Origin: a virus
Direction: 5' to 3' (one strand)
Virus record (IMG/VR): IMGVR_UViG_3300027852_000195
Location: 1 to 20,759 of that record
Length of the DNA stretch: 20,759 nt
In this document: positions 1 through 5,084 of the stretch, in pieces
Numbering within the stretch: the stretch's first letter is position 1
Layout: the number at the start of each line of letters is the position of its first letter
Program-made: the position numbers and the translations under genes
The notes under the pieces: generated by a model
What the model saw: only the letters and a program-made list of their open reading frames with translations
Told to the model about the DNA's origin: nothing
Database searches by the model: none

Positions 1-378
1 CAGCTAGTCGATAGCCATGCAGAGACTTGTGCAAAACGCGAGTGGGGCGACAAGCTAAAGCATTACGACAGGGCGCAGCTAGAAAAAGGCATGGAGTATA
101 TTAAAAACCTGATCGTCGATGACGATGAAGGCTGGAAGTTTATGAATATCGGTCGGTGTGTTGGCGCGATACTCGAAGCAAACAGGTCTACAGCAGCGCA
201 CAAGGCTCTACCAGCCCCAGAGGGCAAGAGAATGGATAAAGCCGAGGCATTGAGCCTATTCGCAGCTATGCGAGCTAACACAGGCTTAGAGCTAGCCGAA
301 CCAAAGCTCATAGACACAACATCGGTAGAGTCAGAGCTAGAGGTTATGCCGGTAATAAGGAGAGATAGCGATGTATAG
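1..378 (+). CDS. Replication protein P-like (helicase loader), 5'-truncated
   Basis: The frame is open from the first base of the window, so the start lies upstream; 125 residues are visible up to TAG at 376-378. The visible part has the pattern of the C-terminal half of lambda P-type replication proteins: a Trp-containing helix (REWGDKLKHYD), a helix that counts off residues before an EGW motif, then a Pro-rich linker and a final helix (RMDKAEALSLFAAMRANTGL) resembling the lambda P tail 'LNRAQALAKIAEIKAKFGL'. Proteins of this group deliver the host DnaB helicase to the phage origin. Its position just before a nin-like block fits. The fragment is short and the match is by remembered pattern, so it could be another helical replication accessory protein. 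It overlaps the next gene by 8 nt. Confidence 0.45.
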   Translation, partial: QLVDSHAETCAKREWGDKLKHYDRAQLEKGMEYIKNLIVDDDEGWKFMNIGRCVGAILEANRSTAAHKALPAPEGKRMDKAEALSLFAAMRANTGLELAEPKLIDTTSVESELEVMPVIRRDSDV

Positions 379-619
379 CGAGATTCGGAATAAGGAGGTC
401 AAAACTAGAAAGGGCCATTCGTGTGAATGGTGTGATGAAAGGATAAACAAAGGATCTTTGGCTCGCTATAGAGCTTACATCTGGGATGGCGATTTGAAAT
501 CGGGCTGGATGCATTTAGAGTGCTGGTCGGCTCAAGAGCGCGAGGATAGCAAGCTAATTATTAATGGCTGGATGCCTGGCGACTATAAGCGCGGCACGAC
601 GATCTATGCCGGTAATTGA
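371..619 (+). CDS. Small zinc-binding protein (CxxC...HxxC)
   Basis: This 82-residue protein starts at ATG 371, which sits 8 nt inside the preceding gene and has a strong Shine-Dalgarno sequence (AAGGAGAG) about 6 nt upstream. A CEWC pair near residue 18 and HLEC near residue 48 form one plausible zinc ribbon or treble-clef site. The N-terminus is basic and the rest is rich in Trp and Tyr (YIWDGD, GWMHLE, NGWMPGDY). Small Cys4/Cys3His proteins of this type are common in phage early regions, but I do not recognise a named family and give no function. DNA or protein binding is only a guess from the fold. Confidence 0.75.
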   Translation: MYSEIRNKEVKTRKGHSCEWCDERINKGSLARYRAYIWDGDLKSGWMHLECWSAQEREDSKLIINGWMPGDYKRGTTIYAGN

Positions 620-631
620 GAGGGGTGGAGA

Positions 632-799
632 ATGATTTATGTTGTTATAGTCGAGTGCAATAATCCAGTTAACGCCAGGTTGTTGACACACCCAAACGGG
701 ACAACAGAGAACTACAGAGCAAAATACGACGCTGATGAGGTTGTAAAAGAAATCAACGACAGAGAAGGTAGCGTATTTGCCAGAGTCGTAGCTTTATAG
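632..799 (+). CDS. Small hypothetical protein (55 aa)
   Basis: ATG 632 follows a GAGGGGTGGAG ribosome binding site and reads 55 codons to TAG 797-799. The protein begins MIYVVIVECN, a beta strand, followed by a short helix containing DADEVVKEIND and a final strand (VFARVVAL). This is a compact alpha/beta layout. Similar strand-helix-strand peptides are frequent in phage early operons and have no assigned role. The gene lies 12 nt after its upstream neighbour and 11 nt before the next, so it is certainly within one transcription unit. Confidence 0.6.
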   Translation: MIYVVIVECNNPVNARLLTHPNGTTENYRAKYDADEVVKEINDREGSVFARVVAL

Positions 800-810
800 C
801 GGGGAATAAA

Positions 811-909
811 ATGGAAAACACATACAAGGAAATAAAGCACTGCGCGGTATTCCTATCGTGCATATTCGGGCCTTGGGTTTTGATTGACTTAATTAGGGGG
901 TGGGTGTAA
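811..909 (+). CDS. Tiny single-span membrane peptide (32 aa)
   Basis: ATG 811 to TAA 907-909 gives 32 residues. After a short polar start (MENTYKEIKH), residues 11-27 are a hydrophobic stretch (AVFLSCIFGPWVLIDLI), then RGWV. A single membrane span is likely. The stop codon abuts the next ATG at 910, and an AGCGGGGAA stretch upstream can act as ribosome binding site. No family is recognised. Its length makes it uncertain, but the tight packing between two other genes favours it being translated. Confidence 0.45.
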   Translation: MENTYKEIKHCAVFLSCIFGPWVLIDLIRGWV

Positions 910-1119
910 ATGATAAGGCGGCACTATTTTTTTAGCGGGTATGTGTCAGGTTCTAAACCTGACGAGGCTATAGCGGTATTCGATGGCGTTCTTAATATAA
1001 AAAGCCTGTTTCAGAACCCAGGTAAAGCGTGGGAAGAGGTCAGGCGTCAGTTGGCTGAGGCTAAGGGGCTTCCTCTTCAAAGCGAAAGAATCAACATCAA
1101 AACGCTAGCCAGGTTGTAG
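910..1119 (+). CDS. Hypothetical protein (69 aa)
   Basis: The gene starts directly after the preceding TAA; the TAGGGGGTGGG tract at the end of the upstream gene supplies the ribosome binding site. The protein begins with a Tyr/Phe-rich strand (RRHYFFSGYVSG), has a central helix (PGKAWEEVRRQLAEAKGL) and ends INIKTLARL. This resembles the small phage proteins that begin with an aromatic beta strand and end in an 'I.I..L..L' strand, but no function is known to me. Nothing suggests truncation. Confidence 0.65.
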   Translation: MIRRHYFFSGYVSGSKPDEAIAVFDGVLNIKSLFQNPGKAWEEVRRQLAEAKGLPLQSERINIKTLARL

Positions 1120-1147
1120 CACAGCACATAACTATACGGAGTGAAAG

Positions 1148-1276
1148 ATGATTGAAGTTCTTGTGTTTCTTTATGTGTTTTTTTTACTTATTGCGTCGTT
1201 AGTTTTTCTGTTTTGGTATGCGACCGTAAAATTTTCCCGGTTTATGGATCGAAATAAAAGGACTGGCGATGACTAA
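1148..1276 (+). CDS. Small single-span membrane protein (42 aa)
   Basis: ATG 1148 is preceded by CGGAGTGAA and the frame runs to TAA 1274-1276. Residues 2-26 are almost wholly hydrophobic (VLVFLYVFFLLIASLVFLFW), followed by a basic, polar tail (KFSRFMDRNKRTGDD), so an N-out, C-in single-pass topology is likely by the positive-inside rule. The last 8 nt overlap the start of the next gene, the same junction type seen at 371 and 2015. Function unknown; such peptides often modulate the host membrane or superinfection, which is inference only. Confidence 0.55.
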   Translation: MIEVLVFLYVFFLLIASLVFLFWYATVKFSRFMDRNKRTGDD

Positions 1277-1751
1277 CCCAACGCACATAACAACAGAAAC
1301 CTTGCCCGGAATTATCGACAGTGTTAAAGCCGCTTGCGATGCAGATAAAGAATATCAGGTTTCAATAACGCTATTCGATAACTCGCTGAAGGCCCGCCAG
1401 AGGGCGCTTGCACAATGCTGGTACAAAGACATAGCAGAGGGGAGGGGGTTGTCGCCAGCAGCTGCTGAGGCGTTTTGCAAGTACCATTACGGGCTGCGCA
1501 TAAAGTGCGAGAACGATCCAGATCTAAATAAAATTGTTAGGAGTATGCTCGACGGAAAGACTTATGAGGCAAAGCTAAAAATTATCGAGGTATACGATGA
1601 TTGGTTCCCAGTCCTTAGGAGCAATGGAGGTATGGGTGTTGAGCAGCAAGGGCGGTACCTCTTTGAAATACAGCGAGGCATGGGGGCGGAAGGTATATTC
1701 CTAACAACACCAAAAGAACGATCACTATTGAGTTACCCGGAGGCAGTATGA
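1269..1751 (+). CDS. NinB-like recombination protein (tentative)
   Basis: 160 residues starting at ATG 1269 inside the end of the previous gene. The core pattern, a beta strand followed by SLKARQRALAQCWYKDIAEG and then a helix with FCKYHYGL, recalls the 'N-R-S-L-x-Q-N-x-x-x-W' region of phage NinB and related single-strand-binding recombination proteins. The position also fits: lambda orders replication gene P, ninB, small genes and then ninG, and the same order is seen here. However the family's Asn after Gln is replaced and the C-terminal half is unlike lambda NinB, so this is a positional and weak-motif call. It ends in an ATGA overlap with the next gene. Confidence 0.4.
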   Translation: MTNPTHITTETLPGIIDSVKAACDADKEYQVSITLFDNSLKARQRALAQCWYKDIAEGRGLSPAAAEAFCKYHYGLRIKCENDPDLNKIVRSMLDGKTYEAKLKIIEVYDDWFPVLRSNGGMGVEQQGRYLFEIQRGMGAEGIFLTTPKERSLLSYPEAV

Positions 1752-1975
1752 GCGATTTCGAGAAATGCGTTAAGCGAGAGTGTTTAAGCGGAAGGTTTTC
1801 AATAGGCTGTATCTATGGACTTTGGGCTGTGTCTGGTGCGGATAAGAGACAAGTTGAGTCAGAGGCCATGCACTATTGGCAGCAATACAACTCTGATGGT
1901 GAGTATTATCAGATTTTAGGCGGAGAAAGCCCTGGAGATAAATTATTCAAATTAATTAATAGCGAGGTAGGATAA
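1748..1975 (+). CDS. Hypothetical protein (75 aa)
   Basis: ATG 1748 forms an ATGA overlap with the stop of the upstream gene, and a GGAGG sequence 5 nt before the start supports it. The protein is polar and helical, with the central segments GLWAVSGADKRQVESEAMHYW and YYQILGGESPGDKLFKL in order; two Cys lie near the N-terminus but not in a metal-site spacing. It resembles small nin-region proteins of unknown function in having a conserved-looking Trp/Tyr core. No function assigned. Confidence 0.7.
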   Translation: MSDFEKCVKRECLSGRFSIGCIYGLWAVSGADKRQVESEAMHYWQQYNSDGEYYQILGGESPGDKLFKLINSEVG

Positions 1976-2022
1976 TGGTTAAGAAAACAAAATCAATAGC
2001 AAAGCTGGTAGACGATGCCTAA
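1975..2022 (+). CDS. 15-codon ORF, possible relic of an HNH/NinG-like N-terminus
   Basis: ATG 1975 (TAATG with the upstream stop) has a good ribosome binding site, GAGG at 1964-1967, and reads MVKKTKSIAKLVDDA before TAA 2020-2022. That short sequence closely recalls the N-terminus I remember for a phage Cys-rich, NinG/HNH-like family that begins 'KTKSIAKLVDEA' and then continues for about 150 residues. Here it stops after 15 residues and overlaps the ninG start by 8 nt. It may be a remnant left when one recombination gene was replaced by another, or a leader that couples translation into ninG. The family recollection could not be checked. Confidence 0.4.
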   Translation: MVKKTKSIAKLVDDA

Positions 2023-2626
2023 GCGCAAGTGCACAGGATGCCGTGACCGCTTCGACGCTGAGACAATGCAAAAGCTACCGGCTGGATGGTTCCACAACTT
2101 CGATTGCGCTATTGATTATGCCAACAAGCGCACAGCCAGGGCGGCTAAGACTGCAGCCAATAAGGTCAAGAAGGAAAAGCGCGAGCAGCACAAGGCGGAT
2201 AAGGAGCGGATTAAAAAACGGACAGGTAAAAATGGGCATTACGACAACTTAAAAACAGACCTCCATAAATACATAAAGCACGTTTTACGCAAGGGAGAGC
2301 CGTGCTATACATGTGATAAACCTCAATCATCAGGCGACTCAGGTGGGGCGTTCCATGTTGGGCATTTTATACCGGCAAAAACTGTTGACCCTCGCCGATT
2401 TATGGTCGATTGGCTACGGATTCAATGCTATTCATGCAATGTTGCAAATAGTGGCATGCGGGCAGAGTACAGAGAGAGATTAATCAATGAGGTGGGGCGT
2501 GATGCAGTTCTATGGTTCGAGGCCGATGTAAATCACCCAAGCCTAAAAGAGCAATACCCAAGCGTGCAAGATATTAAAAGCGAGGCGGCAAGGTATAGGG
2601 CGCTAACTAGAGCGATGCTAGTGTAA
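2015..2626 (+). CDS. ninG: NinG/Rap recombination nuclease
   Basis: 203 residues, the usual length for lambda NinG (Rap), a structure-specific endonuclease that cuts branched recombination intermediates. N-terminal CTGC (residues 6-9) and C31 form a first zinc site, followed by a long Lys/Arg/Ala-rich helix (about 35-70) typical of NinG. The C-terminal nuclease region has CYTC (97-100), FHVGHFIPA (113-121) and IQCYSCNVANSG (136-147), matching the lambda order CISC, DAGHYR, KQCVVCNQHKSG. The closing part, EYRERLINEVG, equals lambda PYRVELISRIG. ATG 2015 overlaps a 15-codon ORF and has only a weak ribosome binding site, so translation is probably coupled. I am confident of the family; activity is inferred. 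Confidence 0.9.
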   Translation: MPKRKCTGCRDRFDAETMQKLPAGWFHNFDCAIDYANKRTARAAKTAANKVKKEKREQHKADKERIKKRTGKNGHYDNLKTDLHKYIKHVLRKGEPCYTCDKPQSSGDSGGAFHVGHFIPAKTVDPRRFMVDWLRIQCYSCNVANSGMRAEYRERLINEVGRDAVLWFEADVNHPSLKEQYPSVQDIKSEAARYRALTRAMLV

Positions 2627-2644
2627 ATAAATATAAATTAGCGC

Positions 2645-2673
2645 TTGCCTGTGCCCTCATGTGTGTGCATAAT
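2645..2673 (+). promoter_or_regulatory. Putative sigma70 promoter
   Basis: In the 70-nt gap after ninG, TTGCCT (2645-2650) and CATAAT (2668-2673) are separated by exactly 17 nt; the -10 is preceded by TGTG, a partial extended -10. The gap is AT-rich downstream (AATAAATAAAAACAA) and the next ATG is at 2697 after AGGA. It would drive the block of small genes to dut. Four of six -35 bases and five of six -10 bases match consensus. Confidence 0.5.
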
Positions 2674-2696
2674 AAATAAAAACAACGGGTAGGACG

Positions 2697-2864
2697 ATGA
2701 AGACTAACGCAGATTACCAAAAGGATAGATACGACCGTGAGGCCGATATGGGGCGAACACCTATGCGCCGGTTCGTGACGCCAGAAGAACGCGAGCATAT
2801 TGACGAATGCCTAGCCAAGTACCGCAAAAAGCAGGAAAGGCTAGCAAGGAGGGCAGGTAAATGA
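2697..2864 (+). CDS. Small basic protein (55 aa)
   Basis: ATG 2697 follows GGTAGGA and reads 55 residues to TGA 2862-2864, overlapping the next gene as ATGA. The protein is strongly charged: an N-terminal segment KDRYDREADMGRTPMRRF leads to TPEEREHIDECLAKYRKKQERL, a single amphipathic helix, then a basic tail. A short strand followed by a helix with 'TPEE' would suit a ribbon-helix-helix or small DNA-binding protein, but the sequence is too short to decide. First gene after a probable promoter. Confidence 0.6.
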   Translation: MKTNADYQKDRYDREADMGRTPMRRFVTPEEREHIDECLAKYRKKQERLARRAGK

Positions 2865-3067
2865 AGTCGTGCAAAACATGCAAGCACTGGGACCGTGATA
2901 CCGCAAAGGATAAAGCCGGTAGGATAAGGTCTAATTTGGTAGCGCCTTGTTTATATCCTATGCCTAGACTACCAACATCGTTTAATCTTGGTATCACACA
3001 AAAACAACTGAGGTGGATGGCCGCTGGCTATGGCGAGAAGTGCGAAACACATGAGAGTATAAAATGA
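2861..3067 (+). CDS. Small Cys-rich protein (CxxCxxW)
   Basis: 68 residues with an N-terminal CKTCKHWDRD motif (C4, C7, H9), a CLYP segment near residue 30 and CETH near the C-terminus (residues 61-64), together enough ligands for one zinc site. Small proteins starting 'KSCKTCKHW' recur in phage early regions and have no known function. The start at 2861 is fixed by the ATGA junction and AAGGAGGGCAGG immediately upstream. It ends in an ATGA overlap with the following gene. Confidence 0.7.
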   Translation: MKSCKTCKHWDRDTAKDKAGRIRSNLVAPCLYPMPRLPTSFNLGITQKQLRWMAAGYGEKCETHESIK

Positions 3068-3423
3068 CTGACATAACAGGAACATGGGCCACCATACCCG
3101 ACTGCCCTAAGTACGAGATGCTTTATGATTGTTCAAAAGGCTACGCATGCCGAAAAAAGAAAGAGCCAATGGGTTATCGTAACGGTATTAAATCACGTGG
3201 CTTCACAGGTGGTCGGATATTACAGGCTGGTCCTGATGGGATGGTCGCACTAAAGAACCATCCAAACATGATGGCAGAGAGATACCCTCCGGTGGAGCTG
3301 CATGACCACACATTCAAAGGCACGCGCCTAATCAAGCCATCGGAGCGCAAAGAGATCAGAATTCGTGAGGCGGCTGAGAGAAGGGCGGCAAATCAACTAA
3401 ACAGGGATATGACAAGTGAGTGA
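3064..3423 (+). CDS. Hypothetical protein (119 aa)
   Basis: ATG 3064 overlaps the preceding stop; ATGAGAGTAT precedes it. The N-terminal half carries a pattern reminiscent of NUMOD4-type openings, TWATIPDCPKYEMLYDCSKG, i.e. 'W..I.......Y..S..G', which in homing endonucleases precedes the HNH core, but no HNH core follows. The C-terminal 35 residues are a charged helix (RKEIRIREAAERRAANQLNR). It might be a DNA-binding module without nuclease. This is a weak resemblance; treat as unknown. It overlaps the next gene by 8 nt. Confidence 0.65.
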   Translation: MTDITGTWATIPDCPKYEMLYDCSKGYACRKKKEPMGYRNGIKSRGFTGGRILQAGPDGMVALKNHPNMMAERYPPVELHDHTFKGTRLIKPSERKEIRIREAAERRAANQLNRDMTSE

Positions 3424-3667
3424 AATTAAATACAAAGTTTATGTTAAAGATGAGAGTGTTGCAGAGTCAATTTATAAGGATTTTGTAACTTTGGTGATGG
3501 TGTTGTTTTGCGTTTATATCAGTCAAGATAGCAAGTTCTGGACATTTGTTGCAGGCATTATGTTTATAACATTCATGTTTGCGAAAATAAGCGCAATAAT
3601 GAATAAGGCTAGCGGTTTTAAAAGTAAGCAAGACCTGCAAAATTGGGTGGATAGTTTAGATGAGTGA
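3416..3667 (+). CDS. Small two-span membrane protein (83 aa)
   Basis: The GTG start at 3416 lies within the last 8 nt of the preceding gene; no ATG upstream is in frame. Residues about 21-36 (DFVTLVMVLFCVYISQ) and 42-61 (FWTFVAGIMFITFMFAKISA) are hydrophobic, so two membrane spans with both ends on the cytoplasmic side are likely. The C-terminus (KSKQDLQNWVDSLDE) is a charged helix. No family recognised. Ends in an 8-nt overlap with dut. Confidence 0.6.
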   Translation: MSEIKYKVYVKDESVAESIYKDFVTLVMVLFCVYISQDSKFWTFVAGIMFITFMFAKISAIMNKASGFKSKQDLQNWVDSLDE

Positions 3668-4088
3668 GGCAATGAAAATCAGGCTATTGTCTGACACTGC
3701 AACAGTACCAAGCAGGGCCACAAAGGGTAGTGCTGGTTACGATCTTAGCTGTGACAAAGGTTTTATATTGCAACCCAACGAACGACGGTTAATCGGCACT
3801 GGTTTGGCTATCACTCTGCCTGTTGGATCATGGGGAGAGGTGATGTCGAGATCAGGGCTGGCGTCAAAGTACGGCATTGACGTGAAGGCCGGGACGATAG
3901 ACCAAGATTACATCGGGGAGCTGATGGTGCTACTGGTTAACAACGGCAATAGACCTCTGCGGTGTGAAGCTGGTGACAGGATTGCACAGCTAGTCGTTCA
4001 AAAATACATGAAGCCAAACATCATGGTAGTACCGTCGCTGGACAAAACAGACCGAGGCGATGGTGGTTTTGGGCATAGTGGAAGATAA
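3660..4088 (+). CDS. dut: dUTPase (dUTP diphosphatase)
   Basis: 142 residues, the trimeric dUTPase length. All five motifs are present in order: AGYDL (25-29), SRSGLA (63-68), AGTIDQDYIGE (77-87) with the catalytic Asp at 81, GDRIAQLVV (105-113), and the glycine-rich flexible tail DRGDGGFGHSGR (131-142). The enzyme hydrolyses dUTP to dUMP and pyrophosphate, which limits uracil in phage DNA and supplies dTMP precursor. The tail reads RGDGGFGHSG in place of the usual RGSGGFGSTG, a mild change that keeps the Phe and glycines. The stop codon TAA lies inside an ATAACGCC element of the attC type, so dut abuts the first cassette-like site. Confidence 0.95.
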   Translation: MSEAMKIRLLSDTATVPSRATKGSAGYDLSCDKGFILQPNERRLIGTGLAITLPVGSWGEVMSRSGLASKYGIDVKAGTIDQDYIGELMVLLVNNGNRPLRCEAGDRIAQLVVQKYMKPNIMVVPSLDKTDRGDGGFGHSGR

Positions 4089-4115
4089 CGCCAAGTTAAA
4101 CCGCCTTGTTATACG
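4083..4115 (+). repeat. Collapsed attC-like site (A)
   Basis: The dut stop codon sits in GATAACGCC (4084-4092), followed by AAGTTAAACCGC and then CTTGTTATAC (4106-4115). ATAAC (4085-4089) and GTTAT (4108-4112) are inverted repeats. The 5' part equals the 5' arm of the sites at 4342 and 4741 (ATAACGCC plus a TTAAA/TAACC box) and the 3' part equals their 3' end (CTTGTTAT). The middle is missing: about 33 bp instead of 55-80. I read it as an attC that has lost its centre or a fusion of two half sites. Confidence 0.45.
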
Positions 4116-4134
4116 CCGATACGGAGCGATAAAA

Positions 4135-4347
4135 GTGCATACATTCAAAATAGATTTAAGGTCGCTAAAGATGGAAACTCGTCAGGTAAGGGATGGCAAT
4201 GCGATGCACCTTGAGGGGCGAACCAATATTATAAACCGTGACGAATCTATCGAAGAGGGGGAATGGCAGAGAACAATCACCATACCAAACTACGGCGACT
4301 GCTTTGACAAGAAGCCTACGCTTTGGAAGAGAATTTTTGGCGCATAA
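4135..4347 (+). CDS. Hypothetical cassette-type protein (70 aa)
   Basis: The frame opens as far back as ATG 4060, but that start would overlap dut by 29 nt and cover site A. GTG 4135 is preceded by CGGAG (4122-4126) at 8-nt spacing, so I prefer it; GTG 4078 and ATG 4171 are alternatives. The 70-residue protein starts with strands (HTFKIDLRSLKMETRQVRD), has a Glu-rich turn (DESIEEGEW) followed by QRTITIPNYGD, and ends PTLWKRIFGA, a short amphipathic helix. No family recognised. The stop TAA lies inside the next attC-like site (GCATAACGCC), as is typical of integron cassette genes. Confidence 0.6.
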   Translation: MHTFKIDLRSLKMETRQVRDGNAMHLEGRTNIINRDESIEEGEWQRTITIPNYGDCFDKKPTLWKRIFGA

Positions 4348-4403
4348 CGCCTTAGTTAAACAGGCCGGTGCTTTTCCGGCTCTTTTTGAATGACTTGTTA
4401 TAA
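4342..4403 (+). repeat. attC-like recombination site (B)
   Basis: GCATAAC (4342-4348, containing the stop codon) and GTTATAA (4397-4403) form the outer R''/R' pair. The inner arms are TTAGTTAAACAGGCCGG and CCGGCTCTTTTTGAATGA, which pair through GCCGG/CCGGC and the AAA/TTT region with a few mismatches and one unpaired base on the 3' arm. The 62-bp length, the unpaired spacer GCC next to the outer box and the extrahelical base are attC hallmarks. The central loop is TGCTTTT. Confidence 0.7.
4364..4387 (+). terminator. Possible Rho-independent terminator inside attC-like site B
   Basis: GCCGG (4364-4368), a 7-nt loop, CCGGC (4376-4380), then TCTTTTT (4381-4387). The stem is only 5 bp plus a G-T wobble, but the T-run is good, so at least partial termination after the 4135 gene is plausible. 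The same bases form the inner stem of the attC-like site. Confidence 0.5.
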
Positions 4404-4428
4404 CGATTTTTAACCGAGGATATACAAA

Positions 4429-4740
4429 ATGATTGAGACACTTTTAGCACTAATAGCAGTAGTAGTATTATCAATATGGGGCGCAAACCAATGCTGGTCA
4501 TTATTTAGTGATTTAGTTTGCCCGATGTTCGCCTTACTTGGATTTATTGGTTTGCTAGTCTACGCTGCTATGGCGTTTAGCTATTTAGGGGCAGAATACA
4601 AGGCCAACATAATAAACGCCGAATACGGAACAAACTATACGCAAGAAGAAGTTTTTTATGCCAGCTCGGTGATTGAAGTGGTTCGTGAGCTTGACAGGAA
4701 GCGCCTTGAAGTGAATGGCGATTTAATAACTGGCAGGTAG
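4429..4740 (+). CDS. Membrane protein of a mobile accessory family (103 aa)
   Basis: ATG 4429 follows CCGAGGA at 6-7 nt, and the protein is 103 residues. Residues 3-19 and about 28-53 (PMFALLGFIGLLVYAAMAFSY in its centre) are hydrophobic and predict two membrane spans. The cytoplasmic tail YGTNYTQEEVFYASSVIEVV then ELDRKRLEVNGDL is a motif I recall from small proteins scattered over plasmids, phages and integron-like loci, always without known function. Lies between attC-like sites B and C, so it is a whole cassette gene; TAG 4738-4740 ends 1-2 nt before the next site. Confidence 0.7.
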   Translation: MIETLLALIAVVVLSIWGANQCWSLFSDLVCPMFALLGFIGLLVYAAMAFSYLGAEYKANIINAEYGTNYTQEEVFYASSVIEVVRELDRKRLEVNGDLITGR

Positions 4741-4822
4741 TTATAACGCCATAGCTAACCAGTGAGGAACGAAATGATCAAAGCGAATGAAGAGACGGGC
4801 CAAGTTGAACGACTTGTTATGT
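4741..4822 (+). repeat. attC-like recombination site (C), long loop
   Basis: The 5' arm is TTATAACGCCATAGCTAACCAG (4741-4762 region) and the 3' arm GGCCAAGTTGAACGACTTGTTATG (4798-4821 region). Hand pairing gives GCTAACCAG with the complement of CAAGTTGAAC, leaving one unpaired base, and outer ATAAC with GTTAT. The arms share the same boxes as site B (TAACGCC, GACTTGTTAT). The intervening 35 nt form a long loop that contains the start region of the next gene. Weaker than B and F because the inner arms hold several mismatches and wobbles. Confidence 0.5.
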
Positions 4823-5004
4823 GGCTTAAAGAACAAGGAAAAATCCAAATTTTAACCATGATAGGCTTCTTACCCTTGGTCGTATTCTTAGACTTAGGAT
4901 TAGATATAATGATTATCAGGGATTTTGGCTGGATTAGAGGAGTAGGATTTATAGCCTCGGTTGTTTTTTATGCCGAGTTTTGCAAGAAATACCGCGACAC
5001 ATAA
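4774..5004 (+). CDS. Small membrane protein, cassette-type (76 aa)
   Basis: ATG 4774 is preceded by GTGAGG at 6-nt spacing, which decides the start; GTG 4762 and ATG 4819 are in-frame alternatives. ATG 4819 would lie in GTTATG of site C and would keep the whole gene inside one cassette. After a polar N-terminus (IKANEETGQVERLVMWLKEQ) come two hydrophobic segments, ILTMIGFLPLVVFLDLGLD and IRGVGFIASVVFYAEF, joined by a charged turn, so two membrane spans are likely. The C-terminus is CKKYRDT. The stop TAA (5002-5004) lies in the ACATAAC box of site D. No family recognised. Confidence 0.6.
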   Translation: MIKANEETGQVERLVMWLKEQGKIQILTMIGFLPLVVFLDLGLDIMIIRDFGWIRGVGFIASVVFYAEFCKKYRDT

Positions 5005-5051
5005 CAGAGAGATCGACGGCGCACCGCGTCCGCTGTATCGAGGTGTTATGC
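4999..5051 (+). repeat. attC-like recombination site (D), second family
   Basis: ACATAAC (4999-5005, holding the stop codon) and GTTATGC (5045-5051) are the outer boxes. The inner arms AGAGATCGACGG and CCGCTGTATCGAGG pair through GAT/ATC and CGG/CCG around an unpaired base. The sequence differs from sites A-C and F but is nearly the same as the site at 7673: both contain TAACAGAGAGATCG, CGTCCGCTG and ATCGAGGTGTTAT and differ mainly in the loop. Confidence 0.6.
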
Positions 5052-5084
5052 AGAATGCAAGCGCAATTAAATAACGGAGATAAC

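Larger units (their letters stand above)
4083..5051 (+). mobile_element. Array of integron-like gene cassettes (CALIN-like)
   Basis: Four attC-like repeats (4083, 4342, 4741, 4999) alternate with three very small genes (4135, 4429, 4774). Each repeat begins at or within a few nt of the stop codon of the gene before it, the next gene starts within about 70 nt, and all genes face the same way: the arrangement of integron cassettes. The genes are unlike phage core genes, two being small membrane proteins. No integron integrase is in the window, so the array resembles a CALIN. It is inserted between dut and the accessory gene before ssb, an otherwise close-packed early operon. Confidence 0.6.

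Noticed and set aside
664-690. GTTAACGCCAGGTTGTTG inside the gene at 632
   Set aside because: The two boxes are too close, there are no pairing inner arms, and it is within a coding region rather than at a stop codon.
4395-4426. TTGTTA ... TATACA as a promoter before the gene at 4429
   Set aside because: Spacing is 20 nt, outside the useful range, and the -35-like part is the 3' box of site B.
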